From the NCBI RefSeq assembly GCF_014212355.1, contig NZ_JACKXD010000002.1, forward strand, positions 62,001 to 126,000: 64,000 nt of DNA. The letters run 5' to 3'. Shown one piece after another: positions 17,059 through 24,702 of this stretch (position 1 is the stretch's first letter; each line of letters opens with the position of its first letter). Made by a program: the position numbers and the translations under genes. The notes beneath the pieces are model-generated. The model searched no databases, was not told where the DNA came from, and worked only from the letters and a program-made list of their open reading frames with translations. The stretch is from Halobellus ruber (GTDB lineage: Archaea > Halobacteriota > Halobacteria > Halobacteriales > Haloferacaceae).

Positions 17059-18277
17059 ATGGAGATTCAGCGTACCGCTGTTGTCAAGCTCTCTGTCCCC
17101 GACGATCGACGAGGCGACCTGAAACGGACGATGAATACGTTCCGGGATGCCGCTCAACGGTTTGCGACCGGGGCTGGGAGGGCGATGACGATGGGTACGT
17201 AATTACCACACGCACACAGCTGCAACCACTCGTCTATGACGAAATTCGTGAGGATACCGGGTTACACTCGGACCTCTGTGTTGGAGCCTTAAATCAAGCC
17301 ACTGACGCTCTCTCGACCTGTGTTAAAAAGATGAAAGAGGGTGAACACACCTCAAAACCAGTGTTCACCTCGAACACGACCGTCTACACCACCAGCGCGA
17401 TAACCTATTTCGACGGGTACTGCTCGCTCGCTGCGTATGGCAACGGGCGTGTTCACGCGGAGTACGTCTACCCGGATGGGTCGCCACAGGCGAAGTATAT
17501 GGAAAGCGACGAGTGGAACAAGCAAGGGGCAAAGACTCCGCTACGACCAGCAGTCCGATACCTACTACCTCCATATGTCCGTCACGCAGGAACGCGAGGA
17601 GTCGTCGGGAGAAGCCGAGAATCGAACAGTTCTCGGTGTAGATCGGAACGTGGACGGGTATCTCGCCGTCACAAGCACGGGAGCGTTCATCGGTAACGCC
17701 GACCTGCTGAATCACAAGCGCCGCGAATACAATCGCCGCCGTGTTAACCTCCAACAACAGGGCACACGAAGCGCCCACCTCACTCTCCAGTCAATCGGAG
17801 AAAAATTCTCAAACTGGAGTGAAGATTTCCTCCATCGAGCATCGAAGCAACTGGTGAACGAAGCCGTATCGCAGGACTGTACCACCATTGTCTTCGAAGG
17901 ACTTAGAAGGAATACGTGAGCGGATCTCAAACGCTAGTAAGTTCCAACAGTGGGCGTTTCGTGAGCTGAAGCGACAGACCGTCTACAAGGCTCGAGCAGA
18001 AGGCATCGCGGTTGAAACAGTGAATCCCGCCTACACCAGTCAGCGGTGTAGTCACACCGGATGCGGATTTACCGACGATACGAACCGTGACGGCGACACA
18101 TTCGTGTGTCAAAGGTGCGGTAAAGAGCTTCACAGCGACTACAATGCGGCGCGAAACATCGCACACAAACTCATCCAGGACCGGCGCAGGTCTGGTTCTG
18201 GAGGGGCAACCCACCACCTTGCCCTGAAGTCAGGAACGCTGAACGGGAACGGCGACTACTCGCCTTCCACAGTTTAG
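17059..18277 (+). pseudogene. TnpB (copy 3), multiply frameshifted
   Basis: ATG 17059 (M-E-I-Q-R-T-A-V-V-K-L-S-V-P). Shifts are needed near 17165-17180, 17525 and 17900 to keep homology: the segment Y-V-I-T-T-R-T-Q-L-Q-P-L in a second frame, G-V-D-R-N-V-D-G-Y-L-A-V in a third, then E-G-I-R-E-R-I-S-N-A-S-K-F to the end. The zinc ribbon and N-S-D-Y-N-A-A-R-N-type Asp are still readable (H-S-D-Y-N-A-A-R-N). Clearly inactive. Confidence 0.85.
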
Positions 18278-18325
18278 TGGATAGACCAGGAGTTCACTGA
18301 CAAATCCCGGATTTCACACCGGAGA
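18215..18325 (+). ncRNA. Putative omega RNA of TnpB copy 3 (relic)
   Basis: CCCTGAAGTCAGGAACGCTG near 18222, then GAGTTCACTGACAAA and an imperfect CCGG...CCGG hairpin at 18304-18325. With the protein dead it could only act in trans with another copy. Confidence 0.35.
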
Positions 18326-18351
18326 TAGGTGGTTGGGGCGCAGCGAACCTA

Positions 18352-18364
18352 TTTAAATACCAAA
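18352..18364 (+). promoter_or_regulatory. TTTAAATACCAAA promoter-like motif
   Basis: Same core as the promoters at 11038 and 22497, but here it is followed by an ATG that does not open a gene. It lies between the TnpB copy 3 right end and the DUF6735 remainder, so it may be a leftover of another insertion. Confidence 0.4.
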
Positions 18365-18374
18365 TGACAGTTGA

Positions 18375-18914
18375 ATCCCGTTCGGTGGCGACGACACCGA
18401 CTCCAAGTGGGCGAAACAGCTCCTCGCAGAGCTTGCCGATGGCCTCGAGGCAGATGCGGTCGACGGCTACCTCGCCGGCGAGGATCGACCGTCGACGGTC
18501 GTCGAGCCGAAGCCCCGCGCCACCGGGCTCACCCTCGACGAGATCGTCGCTGACTATCTCGACTACCTCCACCACGAGGCGTTCTTCGTGGTGTCGACGA
18601 CGTTCGAGGTAACCGCCTATCGGACGCTGTGGTTCGGACTCCAGTACGACTCGGAGACGGTCGAACAGGGAGAGACGGTCGGGAACGGCGCGCTCGCGAC
18701 GGTGCGCTGGTACGACGGCGAGCCGGTCGGCGACGGCCACCTGCAGGGCCAGTTCGCGGCCCTCAAAGACGTCGTCGGCGATATGCTCGACAAGGGCGTC
18801 TTCACACCGTCGACGGCGAGACAGTACCTGAAACGGAAGCTGGCCGAGCGAGTCGGAGACCGACAGGAGCTGCTCATTCCGACCGGCGAGTCGCAGACAA
18901 TCCAAGCGGACTGA
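18375..18914 (+). pseudogene. DUF6735 C-terminal fragment
   Basis: Open frame, no start, P-F-G-G-D-D-T-D-S-K-W-A-K onward, then R-A-T-G-L-T-L-D-E-I-V, H-H-E-A-F-F-V-V-S-T and R-T-L-W-F-G-L-Q-Y-D, ending I-Q-A-D and TGA 18912-18914. These are the conserved blocks of DUF6735 after its first ~45 residues. Together with 16864-16917 it makes an almost complete gene; about 25 codons around the insertion are missing. Function of the family is unknown to me; it is typical of haloarchaeal plasmids and integrated elements. Confidence 0.7.
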
Positions 18915-18952
18915 GTTGACGGTGTACCACGGTGAGAGAAGCTTACCGGCCG

Positions 18953-19351
18953 CTACGCCTCCTCCTCATCTCGAATGACCATCACCTTCACACGCCGAAC
19001 GCCGTCGAAATCCCGGAGGCGGTAGGTGAGGTCACGAACCCGCTCAGCTGACCCGCGGCAGAAGAGCGACTCAAGACACCACTCCCCTTGGTGCGTGTGA
19101 CTCGTGTTGAGAATCACGTCCTGGTAGTCGTGTTGGACGGCGTGGAGTTCCTGGATAACGTCGTGGTGTCGATAATCGAATCCGACGAGCGTGACAATCT
19201 CGCCGGACGTATCCTCGAGCCGAGAGTGGGCTTCGATATATTCGAGCATCGCCTCCCGAACGGCCCGGGAACGATTCTCGAGGCCCTCGTCTTGCCAGAC
19301 GCGATCGAACTCTGCGACCACCTCGTCTGGGATGTTGAAACTCGTTCGCAT
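18953..19351 (-). CDS. nikR: NikR-like nickel-responsive regulator
   Basis: 132 aa from ATG 19351 (MRTSFNIPDE); a longer in-frame start would break the ribbon-helix-helix alignment. Residues 1-50 are a CopG/RHH DNA-binding domain (S-R-A-V-R-E-A-M). Residues 55-130 are the ACT-like metal-sensing domain with the nickel ligands in order: H-H-D-V, N-T-S-H-T-H and W-C-L-E. NikR represses nickel uptake, or controls export, when Ni is bound. It is divergent from the NicO-type transporter at 19460, its likely target; the shared spacer 19352-19459 would hold the operator, which I cannot pinpoint. Confidence 0.85.
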   Translation of the reverse strand: MRTSFNIPDEVVAEFDRVWQDEGLENRSRAVREAMLEYIEAHSRLEDTSGEIVTLVGFDYRHHDVIQELHAVQHDYQDVILNTSHTHQGEWCLESLFCRGSAERVRDLTYRLRDFDGVRRVKVMVIRDEEEA

Positions 19352-19459
19352 GTGTTCTCTCTCGCCGCCAGTCCACAATAGTCCCCCGTCCCGTATGACG
19401 AATCCCCGAGTTCGGTATTAACAACCGTTATTCACCTCGTTAGCCGAGTGTCTCCTACG

Positions 19460-20287
19460 ATGTTACACGGTGAAACGCTCGGGCTCCTGATCGGGGCCGT
19501 TCTCCTCGGTGCAGTCCACGGGATCGAGCCAGGCCACGGCTGGCCCGTGGCCGCTTCATATGCCCTCGATCAGACGAACAAATGGGTCTACGGGTTTGCG
19601 GCGAGTTTCATTCTCGGCCTGGGCCATCTCACCAGTAGTATAGCGATGGTGGCGGTGTTCTTCTACGCGAAGGGATACTTCAATCTCACACAGGTCAACG
19701 AACCGATCCCAGTCGATCTGTTCTCAACGACAATTTTCGTCGGCGGACCGGTGAGCCTCGTGGCCGGCGTGTTGCTGATCGCGCTCGGAATCCGCGAATA
19801 CGTCCACGGCCACTCACACGGCAGCCACGGTGAGAGTCACGGACATAACCACGACGACGACCACAGTCACGACCACTCGCACGGGCACGACCACGATCCC
19901 TCACATAACTATGAGGACGGTAGCCTTCTCGCACGAGTGAAGGGCGTGATTCCGTTTGCGGGAGGCCACTCCCATTCACACGACGACGTCGATCAGGCTG
20001 CGGAGCGTGGGCTCTTCGGCATCGCATGGTTCGCATTCGTACTTGGGTTCGCCCACGAGGAAGAGTTCGAGATCATCGCGCTGTGTGCCGGGTCGAACTA
20101 CTGCCTCGAACTGATGAGCGCCTACGCTATCACCGTCATCATCGGTATCGTCGGGCTGACGATGCTGCTGATCGCCGGCTATCAGCACTACGAAGAGAAG
20201 GTCGAACGGTACACCCCGTATCTGCCGGCGTTCTCTGCGGCCGTGCTCATCATTATGGGCCTCGGATTCATCACTGGATTGTTCTGA
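19460..20287 (+). CDS. NicO/RcnA-type nickel/cobalt transporter
   Basis: 275 aa from ATG 19460 (GTG 19448 also in frame). Membrane protein with about six helices. TM1 carries H-G-I-E-P-G-H-G-W, the metal-binding signature of the NicO/RcnA family. A long cytosolic loop (about 115-180) is packed with His (H-S-H-G-S-H, H-D-H-S-H-G-H-D-H-D), a metal buffer. Moves Ni2+ or Co2+ across the membrane; RcnA relatives export, others import. The divergent NikR gene makes nickel the likely substrate. Direction of transport is not settled by sequence. Confidence 0.85.
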   Translation: MLHGETLGLLIGAVLLGAVHGIEPGHGWPVAASYALDQTNKWVYGFAASFILGLGHLTSSIAMVAVFFYAKGYFNLTQVNEPIPVDLFSTTIFVGGPVSLVAGVLLIALGIREYVHGHSHGSHGESHGHNHDDDHSHDHSHGHDHDPSHNYEDGSLLARVKGVIPFAGGHSHSHDDVDQAAERGLFGIAWFAFVLGFAHEEEFEIIALCAGSNYCLELMSAYAITVIIGIVGLTMLLIAGYQHYEEKVERYTPYLPAFSAAVLIIMGLGFITGLF

Positions 20288-20374
20288 GCGTGTCCTGGAG
20301 GAAGAGCAGTTTCTCCGGGACGAGCATTTAGTCTGCTACATCTACCCCTAACGAGTACTGACGAGCCGGTTTTT

Positions 20375-20399
20375 CGGGGGCACAATCGGTGAGCCCCAC
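20375..20399 (+). promoter_or_regulatory. GGGTG-loop stem-loop 3 (variant GGTG)
   Basis: GGGGC at 20377-20381 pairs with GCCCC at 20393-20397 around ACAATCGGTGA. It follows TTTTTC and lies 19 nt before the ATG at 20417. Loop is the shorter GGTG form also seen at 31384. Confidence 0.55.
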
Positions 20400-20416
20400 C
20401 GTAGGCTCATGATTTG

Positions 20417-20712
20417 ATGCCCGAGAAACCAGACGACGATCCATTCCACGATTGCGAGTTCGGTCCCGACGCAGTCCTCGGGACGCGCACCTTCCACGAT
20501 GGCCTGTTCACCGACGACACCGAGACGCCGGTGAACGTGCTGACCGGCGAGACGCCCGCCCATTCGCAGGCGACCGTCGAGGAAGCGAAGGCGTTCGCTG
20601 CGAGCATCGACACGGAGACGCCGCAAATCGCGCTCCGGACCTCTGTCGAGACGCAGATCGAAACCCAGAGCCAACCCTACACTGCGGCCGCGTTCTTCCA
20701 CTTCAAACTAGA
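20417..20712 (+). pseudogene. Cassette gene N-terminus, interrupted by TnpB copy 4
   Basis: ATG 20417, M-P-E-K-P-D-D-D-P-F-H-D-C-E-F-G-P-D to A-A-F-F-H-F-K-L (about 97 codons), after which the frame enters the left end of the element. The C-terminus resumes at 22089-22226. Acidic, no predicted TM; the family is unknown to me. A paralogous C-terminus is at 28630-28767, and both are followed by a hairpin and an M-x-M-V-I-Y-A-L-V-E-A gene, so the order is conserved between two cassette blocks. Confidence 0.6.
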
Positions 20713-20813
20713 TAGCAAGCCGGATTTCCCGCCCCACCGTTGGCGGGGAGAAAGCCGACACCCACTACCACGAACCACCGATTACTAACTACCTCACACA
20801 TCTATTGAAAACC

Positions 20814-22031
20814 GTGGCGGACGACTACCTGCGACGCACTGCAATTACCCGCCCCATCCTCACCACCGAGCAACAAGATCTGCTTGACGCCACCATCGAC
20901 GAGTGGCAAGACGCCTGCAACATCAGTAGTCGGATCGGATGGCGAACGGGTGAAACGCGGAAGACGTACCTCCAAGACCTCGCCTACGACGAGGTGCTGG
21001 AGGAGACGCGTCTCGGGAGTCAACACGCAATCCTCGCTACCCACCAAGCCGCAGCCGCACTCTCCGGCGTCGAAGAAATCAAAGAACTAGACGAGAAGTA
21101 CAAAACCTCCTGTCCGGAGTTCACCGCCACCACGGTGAAATACGACACTCGGACGATGACGCTGTTCGACGACGACACGGTCTCACTTTCCACGGTCGAC
21201 GACCGTATTCGGTGCGACCTTGCACTGCCGGACGACGAAGACGGCTACCAACACCAGTACCTCAACGATGAGGACTGGGAGCCCACCGAATCCACGCTTT
21301 CTCGACGTGATGGCGACTACTACCTGCATCTCGGGTTCCGCAAACCCCAGCCCGAGAAACAGGTCGAACAACGGGATGACGACGAGGACAGGACAGTTCT
21401 CGGCGTCGACCTCGGTATCGTCAATATTGCCACCACCTCAACGGCGTACTTCGCGTCCGGCAGAGAACTCAGACATCGACACCGGGAGTTCGACCAGATT
21501 CGCAGCAGTCTCCAGCAGACCGGGACGCAGTCCGCACACCGCACCATCCAACAGATGAGCGGTAGGGAATCTCGATACGTTCGAGATGTCCTCCACTGCG
21601 TGGCCAACGACATCATCGAGGAAGCACTGGAGCACGACTGCGAGTACATCGCGCTCGAGAACCTGAAACACATCAGGGAACGTGCACCCCCGGTGAAGGA
21701 GTTCCACCAGTTGGCGCACCGCCAGCTCGTTGACCTCGTGGAGTACAAGGCGGAAGAGGAGGGTATTTGTGTGGAGTACGTCGATCCGGAGAGCACGAGT
21801 CGGCGGTGCCCAGAGTATGGACATATGAGCGAGGGCAACCGCGTTACACAGGCAGAGTTTGAGTGCGAGAGGTGTGGGGCGACAGCGAACGCGGACTACG
21901 TGGGTGCAAAGAATGTTGGGTGGCGGTACGTCCGTCGCGGCCTACAGTCGTCGCGGCGGACGGGCGACAGTCAACTCGCCCTGAAGTCAGGAACCGTGAC
22001 GCCGAGCCGAGGCTTTGCCCCGTCCGACTAA
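20814..22031 (+). CDS. TnpB (copy 4)
   Basis: 405 aa from GTG 20814; TTG 20805 is the alternative. The RuvC residues are intact: G-V-D-L-G-I-V-N-I-A, I-A-L-E-N-L and N-A-D-Y-V-G-A-K-N. The first zinc pair reads C-P-E-Y-G-H, so one Cys has become Tyr, while C-E-R-C-G is intact; activity is uncertain. Only distantly related to copies 1-3 but shares their 3' end (C-T-G-A-A-G-T-C-A-G-G block), so it may use the same kind of omega RNA. Confidence 0.85.
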   Translation: MADDYLRRTAITRPILTTEQQDLLDATIDEWQDACNISSRIGWRTGETRKTYLQDLAYDEVLEETRLGSQHAILATHQAAAALSGVEEIKELDEKYKTSCPEFTATTVKYDTRTMTLFDDDTVSLSTVDDRIRCDLALPDDEDGYQHQYLNDEDWEPTESTLSRRDGDYYLHLGFRKPQPEKQVEQRDDDEDRTVLGVDLGIVNIATTSTAYFASGRELRHRHREFDQIRSSLQQTGTQSAHRTIQQMSGRESRYVRDVLHCVANDIIEEALEHDCEYIALENLKHIRERAPPVKEFHQLAHRQLVDLVEYKAEEEGICVEYVDPESTSRRCPEYGHMSEGNRVTQAEFECERCGATANADYVGAKNVGWRYVRRGLQSSRRTGDSQLALKSGTVTPSRGFAPSD

Positions 22032-22086
22032 CTGCGGTCGGCAGAGGCCGAGTTCACTGACAAGCCCCGCGCCACCGTGCGCGGGG
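21973..22086 (+). ncRNA. Putative omega RNA of TnpB copy 4
   Basis: CCCTGAAGTCAGGAACCGTG near 21981, GAGTTCACTGACAAG and the strong right-end hairpin 22065-22086. Guide would derive from host sequence after 22086. Confidence 0.4.
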
Positions 22087-22088
22087 TC

Positions 22089-22226
22089 GTTGACGGCGAC
22101 CGGGTCGCTCGAACTGCACCGTGCCTACCACACCACTACAACTTCGACGTGTTCAGTGTCGACTTTGAGGCCGACTACGAGTCGGGCGACCTGACGATCA
22201 CCGTCGAGCGGACAGGCGACTCCTGA
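22089..22226 (+). pseudogene. C-terminal fragment of the gene interrupted by TnpB copy 4
   Basis: Open from the element end, no start codon; final part H-Y-N-F-D-V-F-S-V-D-F-E-A-D-Y-E-S-G-D then T-I-T-V-E-R-T-G-D-S and TGA 22224-22226. Its last ~22 residues are nearly identical to those of 28630-28767. Confidence 0.6.
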
Positions 22227-22255
22227 ACGCGATCTCGCGAAGCGTGTTTTTTCGA

Positions 22256-22278
22256 GCGCCGGCGATGGGTGCCGGCGC
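22256..22278 (+). promoter_or_regulatory. GGGTG-loop stem-loop 4
   Basis: GCGCCGG and CCGGCGC form a perfect 7-bp stem closing loop CGATGGGTG. Preceded by GTGTTTTTTCGA, 29 nt after the previous stop, 56 nt before ATG 22335. Confidence 0.8.
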
Positions 22279-22334
22279 ACCGAGCAGACAGCACCGAGCG
22301 AAGCCCGGTGAGTCGGCACTCCGAGGTGAACCAG

Positions 22335-22544
22335 ATGTATATGGTCATCTACGCGCTGGTTGAAGCACCGACACAGCACGACGCCCTGGTCGAGGGGAAA
22401 GCGGTCTTCGACCGTCTCGTCGGCGCGAATCCCCACGGCTGCGCCGTGTTTGAACAGCGGCAGAAAGATTCTCAAAGCGGGGTCACCCTGCCAACATTCA
22501 AATACCAAACCGAGGATACCCGGGAGCGCATCGATGGACGATAG
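22335..22544 (+). pseudogene. Truncated paralogue of the 28872 gene
   Basis: M-Y-M-V-I-Y-A-L-V-E-A ... F-D-R-L-V-G-A-N-P-H-G-C-A-V-F-E follows the intact 163-aa protein at 28872 for about 40 residues. After ~22455 the sequence is unrelated and contains the promoter for the next gene, and the frame ends at 22544. A recombination has replaced the last three quarters of the gene. Confidence 0.65.
22497..22515 (+). promoter_or_regulatory. Promoter with TTCAAATACCAAACCG core
   Basis: AAATA box about 33 bp before ATG 22534. Near-identical to 11038-11056, including the following CCAAACCG and the GCG.ATCGATG around the start codon. Confidence 0.6.
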
Positions 22545-22731
22545 CGATCCCGCGGCCATCAAGGATACCCGTGGCGCGCTCCAGCGGCTGTTGGCCGAAC
22601 AGGCGTAGGCGGGTGTCCCGGAGCAAGTCCTCGTCGGCCTCCTCCGAGAGCAGGCCGCCGCAATCGAGCGCCGCGGCTACATCCCGCGTCGGTGGACACA
22701 AACGGACCAGCAGGAGGCGAGCCAGCGATGA
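22534..22731 (+). pseudogene. Small protein upstream of TnpB-like gene, in-frame TAG
   Basis: ATG 22534, [27 protein letters not shown] at 22606-22608, then the same frame goes on [15 protein letters not shown] to R-R-G-Y-I-P-R-R-W and TGA 22729-22731, which overlaps the next ATG. Both halves look like one short helical protein of 65 residues. Either a nonsense mutation (GAG to TAG is one change) or a read-through stop. The overlap implies translational coupling to the TnpB-like gene. Confidence 0.55.
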
Positions 22732-23933
22732 AGCGGACCAATACCTTCGAAGTGCGGCCCCGCTCGGAGTCGGATGAGGCCCTCTTACAGGGGGTCATAG
22801 ACGCGACAGCGAGCTTCTGGAACGAGCTGACCTATGCCTGCCGGCAGCGGTTCTTCGACGACGAGAGCATCTGGGAGACGGATGAGTTTCGCGGCCAGTA
22901 CAAAGGCCAACTCGGCGCGGTCGGCGTCCAGACGGTGACACGGAAGAACAACGCCGCCTGGAACTCGTTTTTCGCGCTGTTGGAACGCGGTGAGGACGCG
23001 TCCCCACCAGGTTACTGGGAGAATACAGACGACGGGCGCGATCTCCGGGTGTTCGTCCGAAACGACTCGTATGAGATCCAGTGGGGCGAATACTCCCGGG
23101 TTGAGGTTCCCGTCGGCCAGGACCTCAAAGACAAGTACAATATGGGGTACTTCGAACGGCTTCGGTTGGAAGTTCGTGGCGATCCGAAGTGGTCCGGCGA
23201 ACAGGGTGAGCTGGAGATCCAGTACGATGAGGTCGAAGACACTTATCGGGCATATCAACCAGTGACGATCGATGAATCGGAACTGGATTCACCACTGGCT
23301 TCGGAGGAAGCCGCCCTCGATCTCGGTGTCAACAACCTCGTCGCGTGTACGACCACGACAGGGGAGCAGTACCTCTACGACGGTGAGGAGCTGTTCGAAC
23401 AGTTCCGAGCGACGACCGAAGAGATCGGTCGCCTCAAGTCAAAACTGCCGCCAGAGCAGGACACAAGCCGGCAAATCCGCCGGCTCTACCGCAAACGCTC
23501 CCGCCGGCGGAGCCACGCCCAGAAGGCCCTCGCCCGCGACCTCGTCGAACGGTTACACGACGAGGGGATCGCAACGGTGTATATCGGCGATCTCACCGGC
23601 GTCATGGAACCCCAACCATCCCCCGAAATCAACGAGAAGCTGAACCACTTCTGGGCTGTCACGCAGTTCATCGACCAGTTGCGGTCCGTCTGCGGGGAAT
23701 ATGGGATCCAAGTACAAGAGAAGAGCGAGACATGGACGAGTCAGGCGTGTCCGGATTGCGGGGAGCAAGCCGAAACGGTTCGACATCGGGAGACGCTGGC
23801 CTGTTCCTGCGGATTGGATGGGCACGCTGATCTCACCGCCGCAGAGACGCTCCTCCGGTGGAACACCGACCAGCAAGTCAGGCCGATGGCGCGGCCCGTG
23901 CGGTTCCAGTGGGACAATTATGAGTGGCGTTAG
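22728..23933 (+). CDS. TnpB/IS1341-type protein, divergent (copy 5)
   Basis: 401 aa from ATG 22728, overlapping the upstream stop. The first RuvC Asp is in [13 protein letters not shown], the position of the Glu reads V-Y-I-G-D-L-T-G (Asp in place of the usual Glu), and the final Asp is in [10 protein letters not shown]. The zinc ribbon is C-P-D-C-G ... C-S-C-G. It belongs to a different subgroup from copies 1-4 and lacks their 3' hairpin. Possibly a domesticated or catalytically altered TnpB. It shares its promoter type with the zinc-ribbon gene at 11076. Confidence 0.75.
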   Translation: MKRTNTFEVRPRSESDEALLQGVIDATASFWNELTYACRQRFFDDESIWETDEFRGQYKGQLGAVGVQTVTRKNNAAWNSFFALLERGEDASPPGYWENTDDGRDLRVFVRNDSYEIQWGEYSRVEVPVGQDLKDKYNMGYFERLRLEVRGDPKWSGEQGELEIQYDEVEDTYRAYQPVTIDESELDSPLASEEAALDLGVNNLVACTTTTGEQYLYDGEELFEQFRATTEEIGRLKSKLPPEQDTSRQIRRLYRKRSRRRSHAQKALARDLVERLHDEGIATVYIGDLTGVMEPQPSPEINEKLNHFWAVTQFIDQLRSVCGEYGIQVQEKSETWTSQACPDCGEQAETVRHRETLACSCGLDGHADLTAAETLLRWNTDQQVRPMARPVRFQWDNYEWR

Positions 23934-23984
23934 TGGCGTTCGACCACAGACGCCCCTGAGCTCGGGCAAATCCCAACGAACAGA

Positions 23985-24649
23985 GTCGCGTTAACTTTGG
24001 CGTAAATTGTGCCAGACAGCGAAGGCTTGAAGACACGATTCTGCTGTCTGCGGTTCGATATGGCTGAAACTCGTTACAAACGAAGAAGTTCGTCGTTCTA
24101 TCTCTCAAAATACACTTCCGATTCCCGTGTGGAATCGGTATCCGTCTTTGTCAAGGACGTGAACTAACTGATCAGCGCTATCGACGAGAAATTCGACGCC
24201 ATCGAATCGATTTCGTCGGTGTAGCTCGGCCAGAAACCATCGCGTCGTCAGTTTCGTCGTCGGAAACAGCCTGAACTGCAGGATTTCGTTCGTTTCCGGA
24301 TCGACGGCACCGGACAGCCAGTAGTCGTCGCCGTTGGCGCGGATCACCTTCTCGTCAACCGTGAGTTGATCCGCACTCACCGTCGACACCGGCTGTAAAT
24401 CGGCCTTGTGCACCCAGTTGTGAACAGCGACGTGACTGCGTTTGACTCCCAACTCATCGAGAAATTGACTGGCATCCATCGTTGACATACCGGCAAGATG
24501 ACACCGGATGCCCACTTGAATAGCCCACTCGGGAGTCCGCTTTCGCTCCACAAACGACAAGTCAATCCACTCGATACACCCGTTGAGGCGTTCGGATTCT
24601 GCTATAGACACTCAGAAATCGGACGCCCCATCCTCTAACTTAACGCGAC
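23985..24649 (-). mobile_element. IS6-family insertion sequence, degenerate (second copy)
   Basis: 665 bp between GTCGCGTTAACTTT (from 23985) and, reversed, GTCGCGTTAAGTTA (to 24649). The flanking 8-mers differ, so no target duplication. Same family as 10336-11016; the two bracket about 13 kb. Confidence 0.7.
23991..24611 (-). pseudogene. IS6-family transposase, deletion plus nonsense
   Basis: GTG 24611, reading E-W-I-D-L-S-F-V-E-R-K-R-T-P, A-V-H-N-W-V-H-K-A-D-L-Q, first DDE Asp in L-T-V-D-E-K and second in F-L-V-D-S-A. It then has a ~6-codon gap and a TGA just before E-I-E-R-R-T-S-S-F, so the catalytic Glu is behind a stop. The same frame continues to TAA 23991-23993 (S-C-L-Q-A-F-A-V-W-H-N). 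Confidence 0.8.
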
Positions 24650-24702
24650 CGATGTACGTGGCGATAGATTCAAATTGTCACCCTCTTGTATAGTTCCGTG
24701 TA

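Larger units (their letters stand above)
20712..22086 (+). mobile_element. IS200/IS605-type element, TnpB only (copy 4)
   Basis: Left subterminal hairpin CCCGCC-CCACCGTT-GGCGGG at 20728-20747. Right end CACTGACAAG followed by hairpin CCCCGCGC-CACCGT-GCGCGGGG at 22065-22086. No TnpA. Ends are placed by the break in the host gene. Confidence 0.65.
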
